The notes: a model not told the origin generated them from the sequence alone. Positions 9,066 to 17,512 are shown, counted from the first letter of the stretch. The stretch: DNA of 64,000 nucleotides from Streptomyces brasiliensis (GCF_014647875.1 NZ_BMQA01000035.1:16916-80915); one strand, 5' to 3'. Made by a program: numbers and translations.

Positions 9066-9093
9066 GGCAACCAGGCTGCCGTCTCCCCAGGTG
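9066..9093 (-). promoter_or_regulatory. Shared promoter element, copy A
   Basis: On the minus strand this 28-base stretch differs at only two positions from bases 10376-10403. Its core is GGCAGCCTGGTTGCC. It lies 28 bases before the ATG of the Atu4866 gene, where a repressor could block transcription or translation. Confidence 0.6.
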
Positions 9094-9345
9094 CGGGCTT
9101 CCTGGGGGCGGCGCACCCACGATCGCAAACGGAACCGCGGAACGGCAGCGGCGAAATCAGGGGGCCGAAACAGGTGAGTCTCCCGGATGCGGCGAACTCG
9201 GAACATGCGGGGGCTGTGACCACATCCCTCCCGCTGGTGGCCGCGGCATCACCACCACTGGATGCCGGCTCCAACTCGTCATTCTCCGCACTGCCAGCCC
9301 GTCCGAGGCCGTCCCACGGGCCCCAGTTGAACAGCGGGCCGACCA

Positions 9346-9384
9346 TGGGTGCCGCACACCCAGGGATACGGCGGCCTGGTTCCG
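9346..9384 (+). promoter_or_regulatory. Shared promoter element, copy B
   Basis: Thirty-nine bases with 31 identities to copy C at 10365-10403. The shared words are TGGGTGC and ACGGCGGCCTGGTT. It lies 127 bases upstream of the fusion gene at 9511. The rest of the 9039-9510 gap holds no gene I recognise. Confidence 0.6.
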
Positions 9385-9510
9385 ATTCCACCGCGCGACA
9401 AACCTGATGGTCATGCAGCTGCCGTAACCGTCGAGCAGCTGCCTCCCACCTGCACCGGCGCTCGCTTTTGGCGTCGGGCAGACCGATGAGCCAACTCCCT
9501 GAGGAGCACC

Positions 9511-10266
9511 ATGACCACCACCGACACCGACACCGTGAGCTGGAACCCGAAGGCCCTCGACGAGATCGTCTCGAACGACGACAGCCGTCCCGTCCTGTTC
9601 ACCAACGCCCGGATCGTGACGATGGACCCGCTGATCGGGACCATGCTCGGTGCCGACATCCTGTTCGTCGGTTCCCTGATCGTGGGCGTCGGCCCCGGCA
9701 TCGTCACAGCGGCGCAGGACGACAACGCCATCGTCGTCGACTGCACGGGCATGACCATCGTCCCTGCCGTCGTGGACACCGTTGCGCTGGCCGGCGGACG
9801 CGGCCGCCGCTCGGAGTGCGTCGCGACGCTGACCCCGGGCAACACCACCGACTTTCTGGTGGTGCCCGACGAACTCGCCGCCGATGTGCCGAGCGCGGTA
9901 GCCACCCTCATCTCCCGGCCGGAGCAGGTCCGCGCACTGGTCGCGGCCGGCCGGCCCGTCCGGTGGGCGGGCACCGACGCCCCCGGCCGGACCACCGCCT
10001 CCGAGGCAGGCATCCCGGCCGTACCGGACCTGACCGGCAGCCCTCGGGTCGGCGTCTGGATCGACCGGAAGGACTTCCTGCACCAAGAGCTCACTGCCGA
10101 CGGCCGCTACGACGAGACCCGGGGCGGCCGCCCCCACGCCTACCAGGGCCGGTTCTGGATCGACGGCGACCGCATCGACTACCTGGACGACCTCGGCTTC
10201 TGGGCCTACGGAGAGTTCAAGGGCGACGAACTGCACCACGCGGGCTACGTCATGAAGCTGAGCTGA
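9511..10266 (+). CDS. Fusion: barrel-less amidohydrolase composite domain + Atu4866 domain
   Basis: A 251-aa protein of unknown activity. Residues 28-90 match the N-terminal beta part of the amidohydrolase encoded next door (FTNARIVTMDP; VDCTGMTIVPAVVDT). Residues 104-153 match that enzyme's C-terminal beta part (TLTPGNTTDFLVV; AGRPVRWAG). The whole metal-binding TIM barrel, about 300 residues in the neighbour, is absent, so amidohydrolase catalysis is impossible. Residues 178-248 are an Atu4866 domain (VWIDRKDFLHQELTADGRY). ATG at 9511 has GAGGAGC upstream. A paralogue with the same layout lies at 50826. It is probably cotranscribed with, or co-regulated with, the full amidohydrolase at 10496. 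Confidence 0.85.
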   Translation: MTTTDTDTVSWNPKALDEIVSNDDSRPVLFTNARIVTMDPLIGTMLGADILFVGSLIVGVGPGIVTAAQDDNAIVVDCTGMTIVPAVVDTVALAGGRGRRSECVATLTPGNTTDFLVVPDELAADVPSAVATLISRPEQVRALVAAGRPVRWAGTDAPGRTTASEAGIPAVPDLTGSPRVGVWIDRKDFLHQELTADGRYDETRGGRPHAYQGRFWIDGDRIDYLDDLGFWAYGEFKGDELHHAGYVMKLS

Positions 10267-10364
10267 CCCACCAGCCAGCAAATGCAGTGCGGCAAACACA
10301 GCGACCCGGCCCCCGTGCAGCTCACAGGCGACCGCCTTCAGGACCGCGTCCGCCCCGTTGATCC

Positions 10365-10403
10365 TGGGTGCGCGACACCTGGGGAAACGGCGGCCTGGTT
10401 GCC
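10365..10403 (+). promoter_or_regulatory. Shared promoter element, copy C
   Basis: The third copy of the GGCGGCCTGGTTGCC-type element in this locus, 93 bases upstream of the amidohydrolase ATG. It matches copy A at 26 of 28 positions and copy B at 31 of 39. Confidence 0.6.
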
Positions 10404-10495
10404 GTAGCCGGGGCGGCCAAGGCTGGAAAGCGCGCAGCACCGGCGCCCCCGGCAGCCCACCACTCCCTCTCCCACGTACGGAAAGAAGACCCCTC

Positions 10496-11887
10496 ATGAA
10501 CGTCAACGACACCACCAGCGCCGCCGTCCTCGAACAGCTCCGGCGTCGTCCCGCAGGTGAACGGCGCATCCTGTTCACCGGCGCGACCATCGTCACCATG
10601 GACCCCGACCTCGGCGTCATCGACCGCGGCGACCTCCTCGTCGAGGGCGACACCATCACCGCCGTCGGCCCCGGCCTCAGCGCGGGCGACGCCGTGGTCG
10701 TCGACGCCACCGGCACCATCCTCAGCCCCGGCTTCGTCGACACCCACCGGCACGCCTGGGAGGCTCAGCTGCGCCGGATCATGCCGGACGTCGACGACCT
10801 CGGCGGCTACGTCATGTCCACTCTGGCCGGCTACGCCACGGTCTACCGGCCCGAGGACATGTACACCGGCACGAAACTGGCCGCCCTGACCGCGATCGAC
10901 AGCGGCATCACGACCATGCTCGACTTCTCCCACAACTCCCGCACCCGGGAGCACTCCGACGCCGCCATCGAGGCCCTTCGCGACACCGGCATACGAGGCG
11001 TGCACGCCTCCATGGGCCCGCACTTCGGCGACTGGGACCGGCAGTGGCCCGGCGACCTGACCCGTATCAAGGACCAGTACTTCAGCAGCGACGACCAGCT
11101 GCTGACCCTGCGCCTGGCGGCGCTCGCCACCGACGAGATCGCCGGGCCGGCACTGGCCTATGGTCTTGAACTTGCCTGCGTCGCCAAGGACTTGGGCATC
11201 GGAGTGAGCGTGGACGCCGTCTTCGGCACGTCCTCCTCCCAGGCGGTCCTGCACTGGGCCAAGGACGGCATCCTCAGCCCCGACGTCACCCTCATACACG
11301 CCACCGGACTGACCCCCCAGGCATGGAAGGCGATGGGGGAGACCGGCACCACCGTGGCGCTCGCGCCCACCTCCGACGCCCAGATCGGCCTGGAGACCGC
11401 GATCCCCGCCGTCGACGAGGCCCTGTCCGTCGGTATCCGCCCCGGACTGAGCATCGACGTCGAAGTCGCCCTGGCCAGCGACATGTTCACGCAGATGCGG
11501 GCCCTGCACGCCATCCAGCGGATGCGCGCCGTCAACGCCGCCTACGACACCACCCAACAGCCCCAGCGCATCACCACCCACGACGTCCTGGACTTCGCCA
11601 CCCTCCAGGGCGCCCGCACCAACGGCCTGGCCGCCATCACCGGCTCACTCACCCCGGGCAAGAAGGCCGACCTGCTGGTCATCCAGGCAGAGGATCTCAA
11701 CAACATGCCGCTCAACGACCCGATCGGCACCGTCGTGCTGGGCTCCGACGCCCGCAACATCAGCGCCGTGCTCATCAACGGCGAGCCCCGTAAATGGAAC
11801 GGCCACGTCCTCGACGTCGACCTGTCCGCCCTGCGCCGAGAGGTCCACACCTCGCGCGAGTACGTGCTGAACACCCCGGCTGCCTGA
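10496..11887 (+). CDS. Amidohydrolase family protein (ATZ/TRZ or chlorohydrolase-like)
   Basis: A 463-aa metal-dependent hydrolase with a beta-composite domain interrupted by a TIM barrel. The HxH metal motif is present (VDTHRHAWE, residues 82-88) and so is a later His (LIHATG). The strand that normally supplies another metal His reads IGVSVDAVFG, so that ligand seems replaced. An Asp in GLSIDVEVALASDMF is the likely catalytic or metal Asp. The substrate is unknown; aminohydrolases acting on N-heterocycles are relatives. ATG at 10496 is preceded by GGAAAG. It follows the fusion gene by 229 bases containing promoter element C, and precedes a broken MFS gene. Confidence 0.88.
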   Translation: MNVNDTTSAAVLEQLRRRPAGERRILFTGATIVTMDPDLGVIDRGDLLVEGDTITAVGPGLSAGDAVVVDATGTILSPGFVDTHRHAWEAQLRRIMPDVDDLGGYVMSTLAGYATVYRPEDMYTGTKLAALTAIDSGITTMLDFSHNSRTREHSDAAIEALRDTGIRGVHASMGPHFGDWDRQWPGDLTRIKDQYFSSDDQLLTLRLAALATDEIAGPALAYGLELACVAKDLGIGVSVDAVFGTSSSQAVLHWAKDGILSPDVTLIHATGLTPQAWKAMGETGTTVALAPTSDAQIGLETAIPAVDEALSVGIRPGLSIDVEVALASDMFTQMRALHAIQRMRAVNAAYDTTQQPQRITTHDVLDFATLQGARTNGLAAITGSLTPGKKADLLVIQAEDLNNMPLNDPIGTVVLGSDARNISAVLINGEPRKWNGHVLDVDLSALRREVHTSREYVLNTPAA

Positions 11888-12023
11888 GCAGCTTCCTTCA
11901 TCGTCCCCCGGCCGGTGCCCTTCCCCGGCCGGGGGACGCCCACCGCCTTCGTCGGTGCCCTCGGCCGGTCGTGTGGCGCCCGAACACACGAAGCCGGTAC
12001 CAGACGCCCTCTCTGGAGTTCCC

Positions 12024-12276
12024 ATGTCCAGCCCCACCACAACCCCCAGGCACGCAGCCAAGAGCAGCACCCCCGACCAACCGCCGTCCCGACCACTGTC
12101 CTGCTGACCGTGCTCGGCGTCCTGATGGTCAGCCAGATGTACACCGTCCTGGCGTTGCTGCACCCCATGGCCACCGCGCTCGGCACCACACCCGGGCAGG
12201 CCACGTGGACGGCAACCGCGTTCGGCTTCGCCTACGCCGCCGGATTCCTCCTCTCCGGCCCGCTGACTGGCCCGCT
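12024..12276 (+). pseudogene. MFS transporter, 5' fragment, frameshifted and truncated
   Basis: ATG at 12024 has GGAG five bases upstream, but its frame stops after 27 codons. A shifted frame then gives VLLTVLGVLMVSQMYTVLA and TATAFGFAYAAGFLLSGPL, the first helices of an MFS exporter. These align with the MFS protein of the second Atu4866 locus (49459-50706). The similarity ends at about 12276, where IS30-derived sequence begins. The gene is therefore dead twice over: a frameshift plus truncation. Confidence 0.75.
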
Positions 12277-12515
12277 TGTTCAGGAGGTCAGCGTAGACCT
12301 CTGCCGGACTGCGGTGGCCATGAGTCTTGCGCGGACGATGGTTGAGCCCGTGGGCGATGGCGTCCAGGTCGGCCTGGCTGAACGTGCGGAGTTCAGCGCC
12401 CTTGAGGAGGTACTGCCGAAGCGCTCGGTTGGTGTTCTCGTTGGTGCCGCGCTGCCACGGGCTCCGCGGCTTGCAGAGGTAGATCGGCATCCCAGTCTCG
12501 GAACTGCCGGTCGTG
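12274..12515 (-). pseudogene. IS30-family transposase, C-terminal fragment
   Basis: The minus strand encodes PWQRGTNENTNRALRQYLLK, GAELRTFSQADLDAIAHGLN and RPRKTHGHRSPAEVYADLL, the end of the IS30 DDE transposase. The N-terminal two thirds are missing. It abuts the truncated MFS gene, so insertion followed by deletion is likely. Confidence 0.8.
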
Positions 12516-12896
12516 CTCGACATGCCGGGCAAGGTCGCCTGCTTCCTCCGCGCTGCCGAGTTGGACGACACCGAGCGGGCTGTGCTCGACCGAGGCGTGA
12601 CCGTACGGCGCCGTCAGGGCTACACCCTGCGTGTCAGCGCCGTCCCCACCGTGCATCGCCAGCTCCTTGTCCGTTGTCAGCCCCTCGACGGCGGACAGGG
12701 CGTCCCGGCGCTCCCGGCCCAGCGCAAGGCCCGCCGCGAGTACGAGGACCGGATCACGACCCGGCTGCGCCAGGCAGCCGGGGCGGCAGGCCCGTTACCC
12801 ACGACACCGATCTCCAGGGCGATGCAGTCCGCCGGCACGGGACCGTTCGCTACCGCTCCACAGCTGGCGACTTGGACAGCGAAGACGGCGGTATAG
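12513..12896 (+). pseudogene. Fragment of an unrecognised actinobacterial protein
   Basis: The plus strand reads LDDTERAVLDRGVTVRRRQG followed by YTLRVSAVPTVHRQLLVRC and ends near QRKARREYEDRI. The same sequence, diverged, occurs at 45747-46100. I do not recognise the family. The part before residue 10 is joined directly to IS30 debris, so the 5' end is probably missing. Confidence 0.4.
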
Positions 12897-12929
12897 GTGA
12901 TACTGGAGGGCACGTGAAGCCTTTGGTCT

Positions 12930-13007
12930 TACGGCGATCCATGGTTGCGGCCGCACCGCAAGGTCCCAGACGTGGTGGTGCGCATCGATGATCCGCCGAG
13001 CTGTCAC
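12930..13007 (-). pseudogene. L-fuconolactonase-type amidohydrolase, 5' stub
   Basis: GTG at 13007 overlaps the stop of the mutarotase gene by GTGA and opens VTARRIIDAHHHVWDLAVRP, the typical N-terminus of fuconolactonase-like metal hydrolases, with the first metal motif HHH. After about 26 codons the frame runs into unrelated sequence, and more than 230 codons are missing. In this operon the product should open L-fucono-lactone to L-fuconate. The stub cannot do so. Confidence 0.75.
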
Positions 13008-13315
13008 AGCTGCCACACCACGGGCAATCCAGCCGTGGTGCCGGCCTCGGAGTAGTCGTGGACGACATCGAGGAGCTCGGCCATCCTCGCCTGCCAGGCG
13101 ATGTTGACCGGGAGCTTTTCCAGCTCGGCGAGCAGACGGGCGTAGTCCTGGCACTCGAGGACGTGGAAGAGCTCGCATCCGCTGCGCCAGATGATCCAGG
13201 ACGTGACGCCGGCGGCCCGGATGGCCACGGTGAGTTCGGCGGGCACCTCGCGGTGGGCGGTCTCGTACTCCTCGATCCGGTTCTCGCGCACGCGGGTGTG
13301 CAGGGCAATTCTCAT
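13004..13315 (-). CDS. L-fucose/L-rhamnose mutarotase (RhaM family)
   Basis: A 103-aa protein of the rhamnose mutarotase family (COG3254-like) that interconverts sugar anomers before oxidation. Marks: MRIALHTRVRENRIEEYETA, the buried SGCELFHVLEC strand, and a conserved Trp near WQARMAELLD. ATG at 13315 has GGAGCAG upstream. It lies 118 bases after the aldo/keto reductase gene and overlaps the lactonase stub. Given its neighbours, L-fucose is the likely substrate. Confidence 0.88.
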   Translation of the reverse strand: MRIALHTRVRENRIEEYETAHREVPAELTVAIRAAGVTSWIIWRSGCELFHVLECQDYARLLAELEKLPVNIAWQARMAELLDVVHDYSEAGTTAGLPVVWQL

Positions 13316-13433
13316 GGCTGCTGCTCCGGTTGAGCGGGGTCGACGCTGACGGTACGGGGCCGTGCACACGCTCCACCCGGTCGAGCTCGATGTCGCCGAC
13401 GGCGGACGGCTCGGAGATGAAGGTGAGTGCGCA

Positions 13434-14432
13434 TCAGGCCGACTCCTGCGGGATCGGCACGTCGACGGGGAGCAGCCCGCGTTCCTTGAGTTCCGCCCAC
13501 AGTGCGGCCGGAACGTGATGGTGGAGCAGGGCGGCGGCGTCCTTGATCTCAGCGGCGCTGCGGGTGCCGACCAGGACGCCGGCGACAGCAGGGTGCCCGA
13601 AGGGGAAGCGCAGGGCGGCGGCGCGCAGCGGCACGCCGTGCTTCTCGCAGACAGTCTTGAGGTCGAGGGCCCGTGCCACCAGTTCGCTGGGCGCGGTGTC
13701 GTAGTCGAAGGTGGCGCCGGGACGCGGGTCGGCGAGCAGGCCGGAGTTGAACACGCCGCCGATGACGACCCCCGCACCCCGCTCGGCGGCGAGCGGCAGC
13801 AGTTCTGAGAGCCCGCGCTGGTCGAGCAGGCTGTAGCGGCCGGCCAGCAGGACGGCGTCGATGTCGGTGTCTCGGATGAAGCGGGTGAGCAGTTCGGTCT
13901 GGTTCATGCCCACGCCGATTGCGCCGAGGACTCCTTCGGCCCGGAGACGCTCCAGCTCCGGGTAGGCCTGGTCGAGCGCCTCTTCGGCGTGGTCGTCGGG
14001 GTCGTGCAGGTAGACGACGTCGATCCGGTCGAGTCCGAGCCGTTCGAGGCTGTCCTCGAGGGAGCGGCGGACTCCCTCGGCGCTGAAGTCCCAGACACGG
14101 CGGTGGTCCGCGGGGACGGCGAAGCCGTTGGCGAGGTCGTCGCCGCCGGTGGAGGTGTCGGGCTCGAGCAGCCTTCCGACCTTGGTGGACAGAGTGTACT
14201 CGTTCCTCGGCATGTCTCTCAGCGCGCTGCCGAGACGCCGTTCGGACAGACCAAGTCCGTAGTGGGGCGCGGTGTCGAAGTACCGGACGCCGGACTCCCA
14301 GGCGGCGGCGACGGCCTGCCCGGCCTGGACATCACTCACCGCGCTGAACAGATTGCCGATACCCGCGGCGCCGAAGGCGAGTTCACTCACCCGCACCGCA
14401 CTGTGCCCGAGCGCGCAGTCGCGCAGGCTCAT
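13434..14432 (-). CDS. Aldo/keto reductase, likely L-fucose (D-threo-aldose) 1-dehydrogenase
   Basis: A 332-aa AKR of the D-threo-aldose 1-dehydrogenase type, oxidising L-fucose to its lactone with NAD(P). Marks: FGAAGIGNLF, the DTAPHYGLGLSERRLG active-site Tyr segment, and VYLHDPDDH (catalytic His context). ATG at 14432 overlaps the SDR stop by ATGA. Operon position between the SDR and the mutarotase supports a role as the first oxidation step. Confidence 0.88.
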   Translation of the reverse strand: MSLRDCALGHSAVRVSELAFGAAGIGNLFSAVSDVQAGQAVAAAWESGVRYFDTAPHYGLGLSERRLGSALRDMPRNEYTLSTKVGRLLEPDTSTGGDDLANGFAVPADHRRVWDFSAEGVRRSLEDSLERLGLDRIDVVYLHDPDDHAEEALDQAYPELERLRAEGVLGAIGVGMNQTELLTRFIRDTDIDAVLLAGRYSLLDQRGLSELLPLAAERGAGVVIGGVFNSGLLADPRPGATFDYDTAPSELVARALDLKTVCEKHGVPLRAAALRFPFGHPAVAGVLVGTRSAAEIKDAAALLHHHVPAALWAELKERGLLPVDVPIPQESA

Positions 14433-15190
14433 GGCTGGGGCTCCGGTCGCAGACGCAGGCCCGCCATGCCGCCGTCGATCGCGAGCGCGGTACCGGTGGT
14501 GCTTCCGGCGGCCGGGGAGGCGAGGTAGGCGATGGCGGCGGCCACCTCCTGGGCAGTGACCAGGCGGCCAGTGGGCTGGCGACCATTGAGTGCGGCGCGC
14601 TCGGCGACGGGGTCCGCGGCGGCGTCCAGCAGCCGCCCGACCCACGGTGTGTCCACGGTGCCGGGATTGACGCAGTTGACACGAATGCCCTCACGGACGT
14701 GGTCGGCGGCCATGGCGAGGGTGAGGGAGAGGACCGCGCCCTTGCTGGCCGAGTACAGCGCCCGCTGGGGTAGGCCCGCAGTCGCGGCGATGGAACAGGT
14801 GTTGACCACCGAGGGGTGTGCGGAGCGGCGCAGATACGGGAGAGCGGCGCGGGTGGTGCGGACGATGCCCAGGACGTTGACGTCCAGGACGCGTGTCCAC
14901 TCCTCGTCCGAATTGTCCTCCACGGTCCCGGCGGCCCCTATCCCGGCGTTGTTGACCAGGATGTCGATCCCGCCGAGTCCTCGGGCCGCCCTGTCGACGG
15001 CCGAGCGCACGGAGTCGTCGTCGGTGACGTCGGCCGTGAAGCCCCGCATGGAGGTGGGTATGTCCGTGGGGTCGAGATCCACGACGGCGACGTCCGCTCC
15101 GCACTCACCGAGCAACTGGGCCGTGGCCAGTCCGATGCCGGAGGCGCCACCGGTCACCAGGGCGGTGAGTCCTTCGAGGGTGCTTGTCAT
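14429..15190 (-). CDS. SDR dehydrogenase, likely 2-keto-3-deoxy-L-fuconate dehydrogenase
   Basis: A 253-aa classical SDR: TGGASGIG cofactor motif at residues 13-20, NNAG near 89, YSASKG catalytic pair at about 153, and the C-terminal TGTALAIDGGMAGL motif. In the non-phosphorylated fucose route an SDR oxidises 2-keto-3-deoxy-L-fuconate to the 2,4-diketo acid, which suits its place beside the dehydratase and the FAH-type hydrolase. It could instead be the L-fucose dehydrogenase. The start overlaps the dehydratase stop by ATGA. Confidence 0.87.
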   Translation of the reverse strand: MTSTLEGLTALVTGGASGIGLATAQLLGECGADVAVVDLDPTDIPTSMRGFTADVTDDDSVRSAVDRAARGLGGIDILVNNAGIGAAGTVEDNSDEEWTRVLDVNVLGIVRTTRAALPYLRRSAHPSVVNTCSIAATAGLPQRALYSASKGAVLSLTLAMAADHVREGIRVNCVNPGTVDTPWVGRLLDAAADPVAERAALNGRQPTGRLVTAQEVAAAIAYLASPAAGSTTGTALAIDGGMAGLRLRPEPQP

Positions 15191-16554
15191 ACGTGGTCCT
15201 TCGTGGCGTTGCCGGGCTTGTCAGAGGCCGCTTCGGCGGCCCAGAACGTGCCATGCGGGTAGGTGAAGGTGTCGATGGTGGTCTGGTGCATGGCGGCGGA
15301 GAAGCCGGGCGCAGTGGGTGCCTGGTAGTGGCCGCCGGTGACGTCCACCGGGTCGAGGAAATGCTGATGGAGGTGGTCGACGAACTCGATGACCCGGTCC
15401 TGCTTCGTGCCCGAGAGGGCTACATAGTCGAACATCGACAGGTGCTGGACGAGTTCACACAGGCCCACACCACCCGCGTGCGGGCAGACCGGGATGCCGA
15501 ACTTGGCAGCCAGCAACAGGATGGCGATGTTCTCGTTGACCCCGGCCACACGGGCCGAGTCCAGTTGGAGCACATCGATGGCTCCGGCCTGGAGGAACTG
15601 TTTGAAAACGATCCGGTTCTGAACGTGCTCGCCGGTTGCGACCTTGACGGGGTGGACCCCGCGCCGGATGGCCGCGTGGCCGAGGATGTCGTCAGGACTG
15701 GTCGGTTCCTCGATCCAGTAGGGGTCGAACTCCGCGAGCGCCTTCGTCCATTCGATGGCCTGGGTGACGTCCCAGCGCTGATTGGCATCGATCGCGATCC
15801 GGACGTCTGGTCCCACCGCCTCGCGGGCTGCGCGGCAGCGGCGGATGTCGTCCTCCAGGTCGGCGCCGACCTTGAGCTTGATCTGGGTGAAGCCGTCGGT
15901 GACGGCCTGCTCGGCGAGGTGGGTGAGCTTCTCGTCGGAGTAGCCGAGCCAGCCGGGGGAGGTGGTGTAGGCGGGGTAGCCGCGCCGCAGCAAGTCGGCA
16001 GCTCGGTCGGGGGCCCCTTGCCTGCCCTTGCGCAGGAGTTCCACAGCTTCGTCCTGGGTCAGGGCGTCGCTGATGTAGCGGAAGTCCACCTGGCTCGCCA
16101 GCCAAGCGGGATCGGCATCGGCAAGGAACTGCCAGACGGGCTTGCGCTCCCGCTTGGCGGCGAGGTCCCAGACAGCGTTGACCACGGCTCCTATGGCCAT
16201 GTGCATCACGCCCTTCTCGGGGCCGAGCCAGCGCAGTTGGCTGTCCCCGATGAGGTCACGGTACAAGGAGCCCGGGTCGGCGCACAGTTCGGCGACGGAC
16301 CGGCCGACGACGTGCTCGCGCAGCGCGTCGATGGCGGCGACCTGGACATCGTTACCACGGCCGATGGTGAAGGTGAAGCCGTGCCCCTCGGGACCGCCCG
16401 CCGAGGTGCGCAGGATGACGTAGGCCGCGGAGTAGTCGGGGTCGGGGTTCATTGCGTCGGACCCGTCCAACTCCCGCGAGGTAGGGAAGCGGATGTCGTA
16501 GGTGTCGACGGCGGTGATCCGCACTGTGGTCGGGGGCAACTCGGTGCCTTTCAC
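15187..16554 (-). CDS. L-fuconate dehydratase (enolase superfamily)
   Basis: A 455-aa enolase-superfamily enzyme removing water from L-fuconate to give 2-keto-3-deoxy-L-fuconate. Marks: TQIKLKVGADLEDD (catalytic KxK), DANQRWD, IEEPTSPDD and ATGEHVQNR (metal Asp/Glu/Glu), and CPHAGGVGLCE (catalytic His). Length matches the fuconate dehydratase group. The GTG start at 16554 overlaps the preceding stop by GTGA. Operon order strongly supports the substrate. Confidence 0.92.
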   Translation of the reverse strand: MKGTELPPTTVRITAVDTYDIRFPTSRELDGSDAMNPDPDYSAAYVILRTSAGGPEGHGFTFTIGRGNDVQVAAIDALREHVVGRSVAELCADPGSLYRDLIGDSQLRWLGPEKGVMHMAIGAVVNAVWDLAAKRERKPVWQFLADADPAWLASQVDFRYISDALTQDEAVELLRKGRQGAPDRAADLLRRGYPAYTTSPGWLGYSDEKLTHLAEQAVTDGFTQIKLKVGADLEDDIRRCRAAREAVGPDVRIAIDANQRWDVTQAIEWTKALAEFDPYWIEEPTSPDDILGHAAIRRGVHPVKVATGEHVQNRIVFKQFLQAGAIDVLQLDSARVAGVNENIAILLLAAKFGIPVCPHAGGVGLCELVQHLSMFDYVALSGTKQDRVIEFVDHLHQHFLDPVDVTGGHYQAPTAPGFSAAMHQTTIDTFTYPHGTFWAAEAASDKPGNATKDHV

Positions 16555-17402
16555 GCGTTGATGAAGGTCTGGCGTTGGGTACCGAGGCCGTCGATGGACA
16601 GCTCGACGGCGTCTCCTTCGCGCAGGTACGGGGTGCCGGGCAGGCCGAGGGCCACCCCGGCGGGGGTGCCGGTGTTGATGACGTCGCCGGGGTGCAGCAC
16701 CATGTACTGGCTCAGGTACCGGACGAGGTAGGCAACGTCGAAGATCATGTTCTTGGTGTTGCCGTTCTGACGTGCGGCGCCGTTGACGGCCAGACGCAGG
16801 CCCAACGTTTGCGGATCGCCGACCTCGTCGGGGGTGACCAGCCAGGGGCCCATCGGGTTGAAGGTCTCGCAGGACTTGCCGAGGTCCCACTGGGGGGAGT
16901 ATTCGAGCTGGAACGCGCGCTCGGAGACGTCGTTGCTGATCGCGTAGCCCGCGATGCACTCGGCTGCCGCGGCCGGATCCGCCAGGTAGCGAGCCTCGCG
17001 TCCGATGACGACCGCGAGTTCGACTTCCCAGTCGGTTTTCACCGAACCACGTGGGATCAGCACCTGGTCATGAGGGCCTACCACGGTGGACGGGTCCTTC
17101 ATGAAGATCACCGGTCGCTTCGGCACGGCCGCACCGGTCTCCTCGGCGTGGTCGCGGTAGTTGAGACCGACACACACCAGTTTGCCGGGGCGTGCGACGG
17201 GAGCGCCGATCCGCCGGCCGGCTTCCTCGATCCGCGGCAGGAGGCCCTCGGCCAGCGCCTGCCTGACCCGGTCGATCCCCCCGGAAGCAAAGAAGGCCCC
17301 GTCGATGTCGTCGGTCAGGCTCGTGACGGCGAACATGCCGCCGTCCGCGTCGATCACCGCCGGAATCTCTGCTCCGAGTGCCCCGATGCGCAGTAGTTTC
17401 AC
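16551..17402 (-). CDS. FAH-family hydrolase, likely 2,4-diketo-3-deoxy-L-fuconate hydrolase
   Basis: A 283-aa fumarylacetoacetate-hydrolase-family enzyme that would cleave the diketo acid to pyruvate and L-lactate. Marks: VGLNYRDHAEETG, TDWEVELAVVIGR (metal Glu residues), ISNDVSER, and GDVINTGTPAGVALG. GTG at 17402 has CAGGAG upstream. It is the first gene of the leftward fucose operon, downstream of three copies of a CATCGGAT-type site. Confidence 0.9.
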   Translation of the reverse strand: MKLLRIGALGAEIPAVIDADGGMFAVTSLTDDIDGAFFASGGIDRVRQALAEGLLPRIEEAGRRIGAPVARPGKLVCVGLNYRDHAEETGAAVPKRPVIFMKDPSTVVGPHDQVLIPRGSVKTDWEVELAVVIGREARYLADPAAAAECIAGYAISNDVSERAFQLEYSPQWDLGKSCETFNPMGPWLVTPDEVGDPQTLGLRLAVNGAARQNGNTKNMIFDVAYLVRYLSQYMVLHPGDVINTGTPAGVALGLPGTPYLREGDAVELSIDGLGTQRQTFINA

Positions 17403-17452
17403 GCCTGGTCTCCTGTCGTTGCCCGGGAGGTCGAGACCCTCCCTCCAACCTA

Positions 17453-17466
17453 TACATCGGATGAAT
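17453..17466. promoter_or_regulatory. Candidate operator 1 of the fucose operon
   Basis: TACATCGGATGAAT, about 50 bases upstream of the GTG of the FAH-family gene. It recurs in reverse orientation at 17513 and 17618. Repeated, position-specific words like this suggest a regulator site, perhaps GntR-type; no GntR gene is in the window. Confidence 0.5.
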
Positions 17467-17512
17467 CCTCCGTAGGCCTCAACCATACGAGCGACAACTC
17501 ATCGCCGCAAGA

